Source: Pirellula staleyi DSM 6068
GTDB lineage: Bacteria; Planctomycetota; Planctomycetia; Pirellulales; Pirellulaceae
Assembly (NCBI GenBank): GCA_945875845.1
Contig: CAMCMB010000060.1
Location: 1 to 43,400, forward strand
Direction of reading: 5' to 3'
Length of the DNA stretch: 43,400 bases
Part shown: piece by piece, positions 8,106 to 15,761 of the stretch
Layout: the number at the start of each line of letters is the position of its first letter
Numbering within the stretch: the stretch's first letter is position 1
Program-made: the position numbers and the translations under genes
Notes under the pieces: model-generated
Told to the model about the DNA's origin: nothing
Seen by the model: only the letters and a program-made list of their open reading frames with translations
Databases searched by the model: none

Positions 8106-8330
8106 TAGCGGAGTGGCGCGATCCAAATGGGGATGCTCGGTAACGCTCGAGTCCACACTATTAGGCTATCGCCGTTCTGCTACCAAGTGATCGCCATTTT
8201 GCTCAGCTTTTCGGAGTTGCGCTGTCCCTGCTGTTCCGCGAGGATGCAGCTTTCGGCACGTCCTGCGGTCTGCTAAACTTTTCAATTCACGAGATTTGAC
8301 CATTCCATTTTTGGAGTTTCAGAAGCGTTC

Positions 8331-8858
8331 ATGACCGACGGCCACCAAACTGATTCGATGGTCGAAGAAACGTACGAGCATATGAAGCGTCTGGCAGCCA
8401 GCTATTTGCAAATGGAGGCTCCGACGGTCACCTTGTCCCCTACCGTTCTCGTTCACGAAGCCTATGTAAAGCTCTCGAAACAGGCCTCGGACAAGTACCA
8501 AAGTCGAGGCCATTTTCTTGCAATTGCTGCGACCATGATGAGGCGGATCTTGGTGGATCACGCCCGTGCGAGGAATCGTCTCAAACGCGGTGGCGATTTG
8601 GTTCGGGTGGTATTAGATGAGGATAAAACGATTTCGCCTTCGCGCGATAGTGACGTCTTGGCACTCGACGAAGTGCTCGAAGAACTACAAAAGCTCGACA
8701 CGAGGCAAGCAAGGATCATCGAGATGCGGTTCTTTGGCGGTATGACCGTCCCCGAGGTCGCGGAAGTGCTAGGTCTGTCCACGCGAACGATCGAAAATGA
8801 GTGGAAAATGTGCCGAGCTTGGTTACGAAAACGACTAGACGGTGATTCCAAACTGTGA
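8331..8858 (+). CDS. ECF-type RNA polymerase sigma factor (PF07638 group)
   Basis: A 175-residue sigma factor. The N-terminal region 2 carries YEHMKRLAASYL, then LSPTVLVHEAYVKL and FLAIAATMMRRILVDHARAR, which are hallmarks of the planctomycete/acidobacterial ECF group matched by PF07638. The C-terminal region 4 has the helix-turn-helix RFFGGMTVPEVAEVLGLSTR followed by TIENEWKMCRAWLRKRL (about 130-172). The downstream kinase gene starts in the 4-base overlap GTGA, so the two are translationally coupled. In planctomycetes such sigma factors are often paired with Ser/Thr kinases in place of a classical anti-sigma factor. The likely role is to direct transcription in response to the kinase's input; targets are unknown. 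Confidence 0.95.
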   Translation: MTDGHQTDSMVEETYEHMKRLAASYLQMEAPTVTLSPTVLVHEAYVKLSKQASDKYQSRGHFLAIAATMMRRILVDHARARNRLKRGGDLVRVVLDEDKTISPSRDSDVLALDEVLEELQKLDTRQARIIEMRFFGGMTVPEVAEVLGLSTRTIENEWKMCRAWLRKRLDGDSKL

Positions 8859-11245
8859 ATCCTGAGTTGTATGCTCGCGCGAAAGATCTCTTCATCGACC
8901 TGGTTGACCAATCTCAGCCGGATCGGGAGTCTCGCTTGAAGTTGATCAGGCAATCCGACCCCGAATTGGCGAGAGAAGTTCAGGATCTCCTCGCCAAACA
9001 TTTCAGTCGCACCATCATGGTGCCAACGGGGAAAATGGCGAAGACAACGGTTCACAGTCGGCCATTCTCGACGATGGGGCTTCAGAAAATCAGTTCGAAC
9101 TTGGTCGGTGGTGCGCTTCCGATGGCAAGCGCGCTGGGAGCCGCTTTGTTCTTAATCGGAGTTGGCTGGTATCTGCAAACCGAGCTGATTCGCAGAACAC
9201 GGATTGAATACGACGCATTCTTAAACTCGATGGCAAAGCAAAAGAGCGCGTTGTTGCACCAGTGGATTCTCGGCCACGAGCTTCGCATGCAGGACTGGGG
9301 GCGACAAAGAGAGTTGCAGGAACTGGTCGTAAACTTAGATGCGAAAATCCATGACCCATCTTCCGTGGAAAATGAGAAAGCCAAAGGTTTAGCATTTTCC
9401 GAGGAACAGCCCAAGATAAAGTCCTTGCTTGAAGGGCTTTTCCGTCGACCACTGCGGATCGAATCGGAGGGGAACTCGGCCGTGACGGAAAAAGAGCCAT
9501 CGATCCAAGTCGACGCTAGGCCTGAGGTGCGTTATGCGATTTGGAACCGCTCGTTGAATTTGCTCGCCGATTGGCAATACACTGACCCCAGAGCTGGACT
9601 GGGTGGAATCGCGACACCGAACGGTGCGAGCCTGTTGAGTCGAGTCTTTGATCGACGCACTACTTCGATTGAGCTACCGCGTCCTTCCGCAGAGAGCTTA
9701 TCCAAGGACTACCCGCTGGAGACCACAGATCAATACGTGATGTTCTTTATACCGATCTTCTCTCCAGAAAATTCCGATCAAGTGCTTGCTGTCATGATGA
9801 TTCGTAGCGACGGATTTATGGAGGAGCTCCAACGTTTATTAAGTGCGTCTGTACTCATGGAGAGCAATTGCTATTTGCTCGACGACCGCGGAGCGATTGC
9901 AACAAAAGGGCGCGACATTGACTTGCTTGCCTCACAGCCCTGGTTTTTGGAGAACAAGCAGGTCCGCGGTGCGATGGTGATTGAGTCGCGTGATCCAGGC
10001 GGAAACTTGCTTGCAGGTTTTAAACCAAAAGTGAGCGTCCAGGAGTGGGCGTGGACGAAACCCGGCAAGACCGTCTCACAGCCCGGCAATGGATCGGATG
10101 TTTTGGGGTATCGCGATTACCGAGGACAGGAGGTTGTGGGTGCATGGCATTGGATTGAGACGCTGCAACGATTGTTGGTTTTGGAGATACCCAAGCAGGA
10201 AGCTTTCAAGACACAGGCGTTTATTCATCGAGCATTTCGCTTTGTCTACGGCGTCCCGATTGTTATTTCCTTGGTGCTTGCAGCGCTCTCCCTACGTAGA
10301 GCCTTCTCGACCATGGACCTCAGGAACAAATCGCTTGGTGCCTACAAGCTTGGCGAGAAGATTGGGGAAGGAGGGCTTGGTATTGTTTACCAAGCGGAGC
10401 ACAAATTGCTTGGGCGAACGGCGGCGATCAAATTGATCAAGGAACCGCTAGCGAACTCCAGTTCCCTCAGACGGTTCGAACGGGAAGTTCGAATGGCCGC
10501 TAAGCTCAGTCACCCCAACACCGTAAGCATTTACGACTTTGGCGTATCCAAAGACGGTTTGTTGTATTGTGCGATGGAATTAGTGGACGGGGTCAATCTA
10601 GCGCATTTCATTGCTTTTGAGCCAAAGCTCCCAATCGACCGGTGTATTTGGATCTTGCGTCAGATCGGTGGTGCAGTGGAAGAAGCCCACTGTGCCGGTT
10701 TGATACACCGAGACATCAAACCGCAAAATATTATGATCTGCCAGAAAGGTCAATTGGCTGATCTGGTCAAGGTTGTTGATTTTGGACTCGCCAAGACGAT
10801 GGCGGATCAGGGGAGTCGCGATGTGACAGCGACGCGAGTACTCATCGGCACTCCGGGGTTCATCGCGCCCGAACGCCTTGAAACACCTTGGATTGCAGAC
10901 CCCCGAATCGACATCTTTGCATTCGGTGTTCTTGGAATCTATTTGCTCACGGGTAAAGTCCCCATGCTTGGCGTGACTCGCGATACGCTGTTACAAACAT
11001 TGCAGCTTGGTCGGTTCTCCGAACTTTGCAACGACCTGACATTTCATGGCTTTGTCAGCTTGTTGGCCCAATGCATCTCGCACGACCCAAGTGACCGACC
11101 TAGATCGATGAGTGAAGTCGTCGAAAAACTTGAATCCATCGCTTCCAGCTTTCCATGGAATGAAGATCTGGCAGAGAAGTGGTGGCGCGCCAACGGAGCC
11201 GACTTGATGGCATCCTCCCGATATCAAGACTCTTCGTCGTCATGA
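8855..11245 (+). CDS. Membrane Ser/Thr protein kinase with extracytoplasmic sensor
   Basis: A 796-residue protein. Residues about 5-50 carry the helical segment common at the N-terminus of sigma-linked planctomycete kinases (R-x-x-x-L-x-x-I-R-Q-S-D-P-E-L-A-R-E-V-Q-D-L-L). A membrane helix lies at 90-107, a large extracytoplasmic region follows (about 110-460), and a second helix at 463-483. The kinase domain is at 497-775: GEKIGEGGLGIVY glycine loop, K526, HRDIKPQN (618-625, catalytic D620), DFG (642-644) and an APE motif. All catalytic residues are present, so it should be active. The sensor region resembles a Cache-like domain in layout, but I cannot assign a family. The GTG start overlaps the sigma factor stop, so kinase and sigma factor are made together; phosphorylation-controlled sigma activity is the natural hypothesis. 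Confidence 0.93.
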   Translation: MNPELYARAKDLFIDLVDQSQPDRESRLKLIRQSDPELAREVQDLLAKHFSRTIMVPTGKMAKTTVHSRPFSTMGLQKISSNLVGGALPMASALGAALFLIGVGWYLQTELIRRTRIEYDAFLNSMAKQKSALLHQWILGHELRMQDWGRQRELQELVVNLDAKIHDPSSVENEKAKGLAFSEEQPKIKSLLEGLFRRPLRIESEGNSAVTEKEPSIQVDARPEVRYAIWNRSLNLLADWQYTDPRAGLGGIATPNGASLLSRVFDRRTTSIELPRPSAESLSKDYPLETTDQYVMFFIPIFSPENSDQVLAVMMIRSDGFMEELQRLLSASVLMESNCYLLDDRGAIATKGRDIDLLASQPWFLENKQVRGAMVIESRDPGGNLLAGFKPKVSVQEWAWTKPGKTVSQPGNGSDVLGYRDYRGQEVVGAWHWIETLQRLLVLEIPKQEAFKTQAFIHRAFRFVYGVPIVISLVLAALSLRRAFSTMDLRNKSLGAYKLGEKIGEGGLGIVYQAEHKLLGRTAAIKLIKEPLANSSSLRRFEREVRMAAKLSHPNTVSIYDFGVSKDGLLYCAMELVDGVNLAHFIAFEPKLPIDRCIWILRQIGGAVEEAHCAGLIHRDIKPQNIMICQKGQLADLVKVVDFGLAKTMADQGSRDVTATRVLIGTPGFIAPERLETPWIADPRIDIFAFGVLGIYLLTGKVPMLGVTRDTLLQTLQLGRFSELCNDLTFHGFVSLLAQCISHDPSDRPRSMSEVVEKLESIASSFPWNEDLAEKWWRANGADLMASSRYQDSSSS

Positions 11246-11275
11246 TCAGGGGTTCTGCGAATTGACAACCCGCGC

Positions 11276-11313
11276 CCGTAAGCGAGGTGCCGACTGCAAT
11301 CCCTCGCTCACGG
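11276..11313. repeat. Family F hairpin, copy 1
   Basis: CCGTAAGCGAGG (11276-11287) pairs with CCTCGCTCACGG (11302-11313), 11 of 12 bases. It is followed at once by GGCTTGTTGATT, the same sequence that forms the end of family B elements. Related copies are at about 31838-31875 and 32125-32160, again just before TTGTTGATT. Confidence 0.8.
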
Positions 11314-11346
11314 GCTTGTTGATTGAATCACAACCCGAAGTGTAAC

Positions 11347-11463
11347 GGCTTGTTGCTTCAGTGAAGTCGTTATTGGGTAAGGGCGACAAGACGGACTTCC
11401 AAGTCCGTCAATGGGGAATTCGACGGACTTGGAAGTCCGTCGTACCATTAAATCAACAAACCC
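11347..11463. repeat. Family B MITE-like element, copy 1
   Basis: Ends are GGCTTGTTGCTTCAGTGAA (11347-) and CATTAAATCAACAAACC (to 11463), imperfect terminal inverted repeats. Inside are two 20 bp hairpin units, GACGGACTTCCAAGTCCGTC at 11390-11409 and GACGGACTTGGAAGTCCGTC at 11422-11441, which are reverse complements of each other. Copies 2 and 3 are at 32163-32274 and 41746-41858 in the opposite orientation. Confidence 0.85.
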
Positions 11464-11517
11464 TCACGGGCTCGGGTTACCATAGCCTATTCGACGGCGA
11501 CCGCGAACTTTCGCGGA

Positions 11518-11633
11518 TAGGCTGTGAATTTATTCTGATTGACTTACCGGACGGCTCTCGCCGTTCCGCTAACAAATGTTAGCGGCAGGGCGCGAGCCCT
11601 CCGGTGATGACCCAGGCATTTTTTCACAGCCTA
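11518..11633. repeat. Nested palindrome containing family D copy 2
   Basis: Outer arms TAGGCTGTGAA (11518-11528) and TTCACAGCCTA (11623-11633) are perfect inverted repeats. Inside, TTACCGGACGGCTCTCGCCG...GCTAAC (11544-11573) and GTTAGCGGCAGGGCGCGAGC...CCGGTGA (11578-11607) form a second inverted pair related to the repeat at 2890-2961. A palindrome of about 116 bp with two nested levels suggests either a small mobile element or one element inserted into another. Confidence 0.75.
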
Positions 11634-11670
11634 GGAGCGAAAGGCGACGATAATAATTTCACAGCTGCGT

Positions 11671-12885
11671 TTACAACAACGCGAGTTCCAATACAGACAC
11701 TTCAGGTAAGCATCCCCATCGAAATGGGTGGACTCCTGAGAGTCCGCGGCTGACATGCATTAAGGTTTCGTTTTTTTCAAAAACACCCGAAGCGTACCTC
11801 GTGCCGTACCAGCTTGGGGCAACAATGGGGCCCACGATCGGGAGCCGAATTTGTCCACCATGAGTGTGGCCACACAGCATGAGTTGACATCGATTTTCAA
11901 TTCCCCATGCAAACTGGTCCGGCGAATGCGAAACACCAATCGTCCACTCGTTTCCCGGAGATGTCCTACCTGGCTCAAACTTGTAGGGGGACGGATTACG
12001 TTGAAACCAAGGCTGTTCGTTTCCTATCAACCGCAGTGTCGTTTGTTGGTGTTGCCGCATGGCTTGCTCCTTACCTAAATCCACCCAGCCAAGCTCGCAA
12101 AGCTTGCGGCAAACCATCGTCGGATCCGTAAGTCGACGATCATGATTCCCCAAGACGAAGTACATGCCGAGCGGCGCATTCAAGCCATCGAAGACGGGTT
12201 GGATCTGGTGCAGCGATTGTTCGTTGTCGAGGATATCACCCGACAGAATGATCATGTCTGGACGTTGTTCGGCGATCCAATCCGTTGCCAATCGATAGAA
12301 CGCGTTTGATAGTTGACCGGTCAAATGAATGTCTGATAGATGCGCTATCCTAAGTCCCTCGATATCGTTTGGAAGATTTTTGAATTTGAGGCGCTTGCAG
12401 TTCCTCTGTAGGGAAACAATTTGATTGCCAGGTAGTTTCGACATTTTTCGAAACGAGCGACCACGCAGATAGAGTCTGCGATTCTTGACAGTCTCCTTCA
12501 ATGGGTTCAAGTCCTCTGCGCTTGTGACTTGATATCTGTCTCTAGCGATTGCAAAGTGGGGGCGATCCATGATCCAAAACGGGGCTAAAACGATACCTAG
12601 CAGGCCGGCAAGGACGCTATATGCAATGGTTAGCCACGACCAAGCGGAAGCGCCACCAAACAATCCAGCCAAAACACCAACCAAACCATGCTGATTCAAT
12701 TCGATCAGCAAAAGCAAAAGGGGGATAATCCCACACGCGAGAACAATGGCTTTTTCAATTCGTTTGATTGTCGTACGCTTGAGCCCAGTGGCATTGATAC
12801 GGTTATACAGAGCGATCCACATCCCCAAGTGCCCAAACGAAGCGACAACGAGCATCGCAAAGGCAAGCAGAAATTCAAAAGTCAC
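11671..12885 (-). CDS. Membrane-anchored calcineurin-like metallophosphoesterase (YkuE type)
   Basis: A 404-residue protein with three or four hydrophobic helices in its first 125 residues and a cytoplasm-facing or surface-held phosphoesterase domain after residue about 170. The metal motifs are complete and in order: IAHLSDIHLTG (D-x-H), LSGDILDN (G-D-x-x-D), LGNHDRR (G-N-H-D), VSHSPDQF and LCGHTHGGQIRLP (G-H-x-H). This arrangement matches the YkuE/YaeI group of metallophosphoesterases, some of which act on lipid phosphates or UDP-diacylglucosamine-like lipids; the substrate here is not shown. It begins with GTG in a 4-base overlap (GTGA) with the stop of the PAS-GAF-receiver gene, so it is translationally coupled to it. 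The coding end abuts the nested palindrome at 11518-11633. Confidence 0.9.
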   Translation of the reverse strand: MTFEFLLAFAMLVVASFGHLGMWIALYNRINATGLKRTTIKRIEKAIVLACGIIPLLLLLIELNQHGLVGVLAGLFGGASAWSWLTIAYSVLAGLLGIVLAPFWIMDRPHFAIARDRYQVTSAEDLNPLKETVKNRRLYLRGRSFRKMSKLPGNQIVSLQRNCKRLKFKNLPNDIEGLRIAHLSDIHLTGQLSNAFYRLATDWIAEQRPDMIILSGDILDNEQSLHQIQPVFDGLNAPLGMYFVLGNHDRRLTDPTMVCRKLCELGWVDLGKEQAMRQHQQTTLRLIGNEQPWFQRNPSPYKFEPGRTSPGNEWTIGVSHSPDQFAWGIENRCQLMLCGHTHGGQIRLPIVGPIVAPSWYGTRYASGVFEKNETLMHVSRGLSGVHPFRWGCLPEVSVLELALL

Positions 12886-14480
12886 GCTTGGCCAGATGAT
12901 GAAGAGGGGTTGGGACGATAATCGATTAGCGTTTCGGTAACGCTGAGAAGCTGATCTAGCCGAAAAGGCTTGTAAAGAATTGCCTTGGGGTGAAGCCCGG
13001 ATTGGCGAGCCTTTACAATCGAGTGCCCTGGGTCGTAGCCAAAGCCAGTCATCAACGCAATTGGGACGTGGCTCATGAATTTTTGAAGCCTCAGCATCAA
13101 CTGATAGCCTGAGTAATCGGGCAATTTGATATCAGAAATGATGACGTCGTAGGGTTCGTCCAGGCAATTGCGAACCATGGACACGGCTTGGTCGCCATCG
13201 TGAGCCGTCTCAACAGTGCAACCGTATCGTTCGAGCAACGCATGCGCATCGTTTCTGACTTGCTCATCTGCATCCACCACTAAAATGCGTTTATCGACAA
13301 GTTTGTAGTGATGCTCCGACTGGCTACCTGCGGGACTTACGTCGGCCGGTCCTAGCGTCTGCCCAATTTCCTGAATCGATTTCTTAATGCTGCGCGCCTT
13401 CGCCAGCACGCTCCTGAGTTTTGCGACGGTCTCGGTATCGTGACCGATATACTTTTCCATCAAGTGCACTGCATCCAACAGTAAGTCATCGATTGGTAGG
13501 GCGACAGCGGCATGGATCGCTTCGCAGCTCTGCTGGGCTGCATTGGTTCGCTGGGCTACGAGCAACTCCAATGTGTTCAGTGCAACGGCCACGTCGCGAG
13601 CAAAAATTTCGAGAAACTGTTGGTCGCTATGGGTGAATGCGTCAAGCGATGGGCTTTCAACGTTGATCGTACCAATGACGCTCTCGTGCAGCAAAACAGG
13701 AACCGTCAGAGAGCTGCGAGCGCCCTTGAAGGCTTCAAGATACTTTGGATCTTTGGTGGTGTCGTGACAGAGATAGCTCTTGCCGCATGCGGCAACGTAC
13801 CCGGTCACGCCGTTGCCTTGCGGACTCGCCATGAGTCGGCGATCGGCAGCGGTCTGATCGATGCCTACGGATAGCAAGGGGATCAGGTTGCCCGTAGATT
13901 GCTCGAGCAATCGAATCTCGATCACCTCAACATTGAGCAAGTCTTGGGTGTAGTGCCGAATGTTGTCTTTGAGCAGGTCGATTCTTTGTTCAACATCCAT
14001 CGCGAAGATCTCATCCGGTTTGAGATCCGTTAGTTTGGCACCCGCTTGATGGATTGCGGCAAGTTTTTGTTCTTGGAGAATCTCCTCGGTTATGTCGCTG
14101 AGTCGAACGACGATTCGATCAAATTCCGCTCGATCAAAATCAGGGCTATTTCGCACGTTCGTTCTCGCGCCTAGGGCTGCACTCGCGAGCGGTGCGGCAT
14201 GGATGTGGTAGTAACTACCTTTTTGTGTCTGAAGCGTTGTGCTAGCGTTTCTGCCACTTGAAAAACAGGTTTGGAGCGGGCAGTGGCCAGCCCCGACGAT
14301 TTCCGGATTGGAGAGCGCCGAGTAGAAATTCTCACCTGTGCGGTCTACTCCGCCGAACCATTCTTGAAAGCACTTGTTTGTCCAGAGGATGGTTAAGTCC
14401 GCTCCCAAGAGAGCCACAGCGTCTGGTAAACAGTTCAAGACATCTTCGGCTGCAATTCCCGCTATGCTGATTTTCGGCAC
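12882..14480 (-). CDS. PAS-GAF-receiver signalling protein without a kinase domain
   Basis: A 532-residue soluble protein. Residues about 10-120 look like a PAS domain (LNCLPDAVALLGADLTILWTN...), about 140-310 like a GAF domain (GVTGYVAACGKSYLCHDTTK, SLTVPVLLHESVIGTINVES), then a helical linker and a receiver domain (about 395-520) with acidic pocket DADE, phosphoacceptor D450 in IISDIKLPDYSG, and the conserved K in ILYKPFR. There is no HATPase or DHp histidine kinase domain, so the output is unclear: it may be phosphorylated by a separate kinase or work by protein contact. I start at GTG 14480, which has GGAGG five bases upstream; the frame extends to a TTG at 14522 that would add 14 residues. 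It overlaps the following metallophosphoesterase gene by 4 bases. Confidence 0.85.
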   Translation of the reverse strand: MPKISIAGIAAEDVLNCLPDAVALLGADLTILWTNKCFQEWFGGVDRTGENFYSALSNPEIVGAGHCPLQTCFSSGRNASTTLQTQKGSYYHIHAAPLASAALGARTNVRNSPDFDRAEFDRIVVRLSDITEEILQEQKLAAIHQAGAKLTDLKPDEIFAMDVEQRIDLLKDNIRHYTQDLLNVEVIEIRLLEQSTGNLIPLLSVGIDQTAADRRLMASPQGNGVTGYVAACGKSYLCHDTTKDPKYLEAFKGARSSLTVPVLLHESVIGTINVESPSLDAFTHSDQQFLEIFARDVAVALNTLELLVAQRTNAAQQSCEAIHAAVALPIDDLLLDAVHLMEKYIGHDTETVAKLRSVLAKARSIKKSIQEIGQTLGPADVSPAGSQSEHHYKLVDKRILVVDADEQVRNDAHALLERYGCTVETAHDGDQAVSMVRNCLDEPYDVIISDIKLPDYSGYQLMLRLQKFMSHVPIALMTGFGYDPGHSIVKARQSGLHPKAILYKPFRLDQLLSVTETLIDYRPNPSSSSGQA

Positions 14481-14661
14481 CCTAACCTCCACAACACGGT
14501 TTACGTTGACTTCTATGTACAACGTTCAAAAGCTGCAAACCCGCAAGCCCAAGGACAAACTCATCCTCCAATAATATAGAGAAGTATTGAATCGTAGCAA
14601 TGTCGCTGACAGGGAACGAGTGTTGTAGGCGATAATTCCGAGAAGTTTTTTTCGAATCTCT

Positions 14662-15741
14662 CTACAGATACTGCTGATGTCCAAGTTCTGCGAGTTGTTT
14701 CACAACCTCTCTCACTCGTTCCTCCTCGGACTTTGGGGCGACGAGGGTCGCATCGGGGGTATGGACGACAATGGTGTCGCTCATCCCGATGGTCACAATC
14801 AGGTGGTTCGCTTCGCTTCGTATAATCATGTTCGTCGAGTCGATGGACAGGAATGGGCCATCGACGGCATTGCCGTGTTCGTCCGGTTCAATCAATCTTG
14901 CGATGGCTTGCCAACTGCCGACATCGTCCCAAGAAAACGGGGCTTCCACCACGACCACATTCTCGTGGCGTTCCATGACGGCAAAGTCGATGGACTTGCC
15001 TTGGATCTTTTCGAACTGCTCCGTAAAGTTTCTTTGGAAATTGCTTGTTCCGATATCACGGGCGATGTTTACGATATGAGAGTGCATTTGCGGCTCGAAT
15101 TTTGCCAATGCTTCTAGAATCGTTTTTGCTTTCCAAAGAAAGATACCGCTGTTCCAATAGAATGTGCCGGCTGTGACATACTCCTCCGCGGTCTTGCGGT
15201 CGGGTTTTTCGCGGAAGCGATCCACCTTAAACGTGGCCGTTCCGGCGGTCCCTTCGATGGGTTTTCCTCGTTGGATGTAGCCGAACGATTCGGATGGATA
15301 ATTGGGGCGAATACCGAACGTAACAATCCGGCTGGGATCCTCTTCGACAAGTTTTGCGCCTGCGCGAATTGCTCGGTGAAACTCCGATCTCGGTTCAATG
15401 ACGTGGTCGGATGGCATGACCACCATAATCCCATCCGCGTCTGCCGCTTGAACCAAGGAGGCGGCGACTCCGATACAAGGGGCCGTGTCTCGCTTGAATG
15501 GTTCACCCACGATGTGCTCGATTGGCAGGTCGGGAAGTTGCTCTGCGACCGCATCGGTCAACTGATTATTCGTCAACACCAAAACGTGTTCGCTCGAAAC
15601 CAAGCCCTGCATACGGTCGAATGTGGTTTGCAACATGGTTCGGGTTCCACCCATTTTGAGCAGTTGCTTGGGTTTGATTTGCCGACTTGCGGGCCAAAAT
15701 CGAGTGCCGGATCCGCCAGCCATAATAACTGCATGAAGCAT
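14662..15741 (-). CDS. manC: Mannose-1-phosphate guanylyltransferase
   Basis: A 359-residue nucleotidyltransferase. The N-terminus HAVIMAGGSGTRFWPASR (3-20) with following KPKQLL is the GTP-binding signature of GDP-mannose pyrophosphorylases. VMPSDHVI (metal/sugar-nucleotide site), FREKPDRKTAEEY, YWNSGIFLWKA and FSWDDVGSW are all family landmarks. It makes GDP-mannose from GTP and mannose-1-phosphate for glycan or exopolysaccharide synthesis. The length is that of the monofunctional form: the C-terminal phosphomannose isomerase domain seen in bifunctional ManC is absent. An AGGAACC ribosome site precedes the ATG. It follows the UDP-sugar pyrophosphorylase gene by 20 bases, so the two sugar-nucleotide genes are probably co-transcribed. 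Confidence 0.95.
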   Translation of the reverse strand: MLHAVIMAGGSGTRFWPASRQIKPKQLLKMGGTRTMLQTTFDRMQGLVSSEHVLVLTNNQLTDAVAEQLPDLPIEHIVGEPFKRDTAPCIGVAASLVQAADADGIMVVMPSDHVIEPRSEFHRAIRAGAKLVEEDPSRIVTFGIRPNYPSESFGYIQRGKPIEGTAGTATFKVDRFREKPDRKTAEEYVTAGTFYWNSGIFLWKAKTILEALAKFEPQMHSHIVNIARDIGTSNFQRNFTEQFEKIQGKSIDFAVMERHENVVVVEAPFSWDDVGSWQAIARLIEPDEHGNAVDGPFLSIDSTNMIIRSEANHLIVTIGMSDTIVVHTPDATLVAPKSEEERVREVVKQLAELGHQQYL

Positions 15742-15761
15742 GAATGGTTCCTGTTTGAAAG

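Larger units (their letters stand above)
11246..11670. other. Gap filled by families F, B and D repeats
   Basis: No gene. Directly after the kinase stop comes a family F hairpin (11276-11313), then a family B element (11347-11463), then a nested family D palindrome (11518-11633). The repeats run almost end to end between two convergent genes. The F hairpin has no T-tract, so whether it terminates transcription is unclear. The 73-residue open frame at 11361-11582 is repeat sequence. Confidence 0.7.
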
